Positions 21,019 through 21,136 of a stretch of DNA of 21,136 bases are shown one piece after another (position 1 is the stretch's first letter; the number at the start of each line of letters is the position of its first letter). Below the pieces are notes generated by a model, which ran no database searches, was not told the DNA's origin, and saw only the letters and a list, made by a program, of their open reading frames with translations. The position numbers and the translations under genes are program-made. This stretch comes from Pseudomonadota bacterium (GTDB lineage: Bacteria > Pseudomonadota > Gammaproteobacteria > Acidiferrobacterales > Acidiferrobacteraceae): contig JAJZZU010000010.1 of assembly GCA_021797365.1 (NCBI GenBank), positions 1-21,136 of the forward strand, given 5' to 3'.

Positions 21019-21136
21019 ATGAGTGAAAAGACTCGCCGCGTCCAGTTTTTTCCGCGCCAGGTGATCGAAGGGATGCCGCACGGCGACCCGCGCACTGCCC
21101 TGATCAGCATTACCGACCCTGGCGATCCAGCGCGCC
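21019..21136 (+). CDS. Conserved hypothetical protein, start only (3'-partial)
   Basis: The frame begins MSEKTRRVQFFPRQVIEGMP and runs 39 complete codons to the window edge. The sequence FFPRQVIEGMPHGDPRTALISITDPGDPAR recalls a family of plasmid and phage proteins with an N-terminal F-x-S/P-R-x-x-x-E and ALISIT-D-P-G, in which later parts carry a phosphatase-like fold; that part is outside the window. Base composition returns to GC-rich here. No good ribosome binding site is seen in the ten bases after the previous stop, so the start is tentative. Confidence 0.6.
   Translation, partial: MSEKTRRVQFFPRQVIEGMPHGDPRTALISITDPGDPAR

Noticed and set aside
1..21136. CRISPR array, insertion sequence, integrase, tRNA gene or replication origin
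   Set aside because: No regularly spaced repeats, transposase or recombinase motifs, terminal inverted repeats, tRNA-like cloverleaf or iteron arrays were seen by reading; the sole clear inverted repeat is the 18-base operator-like site.

Overview
This window reads as an internal piece of a conjugative mobile element (an integrative conjugative element or a large plasmid) from a GC-rich proteobacterium. Nearly all recognisable genes lie on the + strand, and most overlap the next gene by 1-14 bases or are separated by a few bases. The type IVB (Dot/Icm, IncI-like) conjugation genes and a thiosulfate-dehydrogenase-like dihaem cytochrome would suit a gammaproteobacterial, possibly acidophilic, sulfur oxidiser. 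No rRNA, tRNA or chromosomal marker fixes the host, so this placement is an inference.

Layout. (1) Bases 1-3193 hold the end of a type IVB transfer module: the C-terminal part of an IcmC/DotE-like protein, an IcmD/DotP-like protein, an IcmJ/DotN-like HNH-fold protein, and an unrecognised 567-residue protein. (2) Bases 3190-5184 encode a DNA topoisomerase III, a common companion of conjugation genes. (3) Bases 5190-9551 are cargo: a stand-alone response regulator, a canonical NUDIX hydrolase, an unknown protein, an orphan PhnD-type periplasmic binding protein, a 16-codon mini-ORF, a small His/Arg-rich exported protein, a TsdA-like dihaem cytochrome c, and a second NUDIX-like protein with an altered NUDIX box. 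(4) Bases 9563-13038 carry two orphan DNA methyltransferases of the (D/S)PPY type. The second sits in a short operon with an 18-base palindrome in its promoter region. (5) A small minus-strand gene with a CSCxMCGNPRR motif (13043-13303) lies before a divergent promoter region.

(6) Bases 13433-19993 form a long co-directional run of small accessory genes, probably one operon from 13433 to at least 18023. It holds a predicted papain-like cysteine protease, a PD-(D/E)XK nuclease-like protein, three paralogous small membrane proteins sharing a KWxAFxAG N-terminus, and two damaged DUF5131 (phage Gp37/Gp68 family) genes. One DUF5131 gene lacks the N-terminal cysteine cluster. The other is cut to its C-terminal part and joined directly to a membrane protein gene. 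(7) From about 20320 base composition becomes markedly AT-richer. This stretch holds a headless ORF that resembles the tail of a polymorphic toxin, followed by an intact gene resembling an Imm11/DUF1629 immunity protein. The window ends in the first 39 codons of another gene.

The most unusual parts are the unknown 567-residue gene inside the transfer module, the protease/PD-(D/E)XK/triplicated membrane protein/DUF5131 operon with its shared promoter motif, and the apparent toxin-immunity remnant. No relaxase, coupling ATPase, integrase, insertion sequence or CRISPR array was seen.
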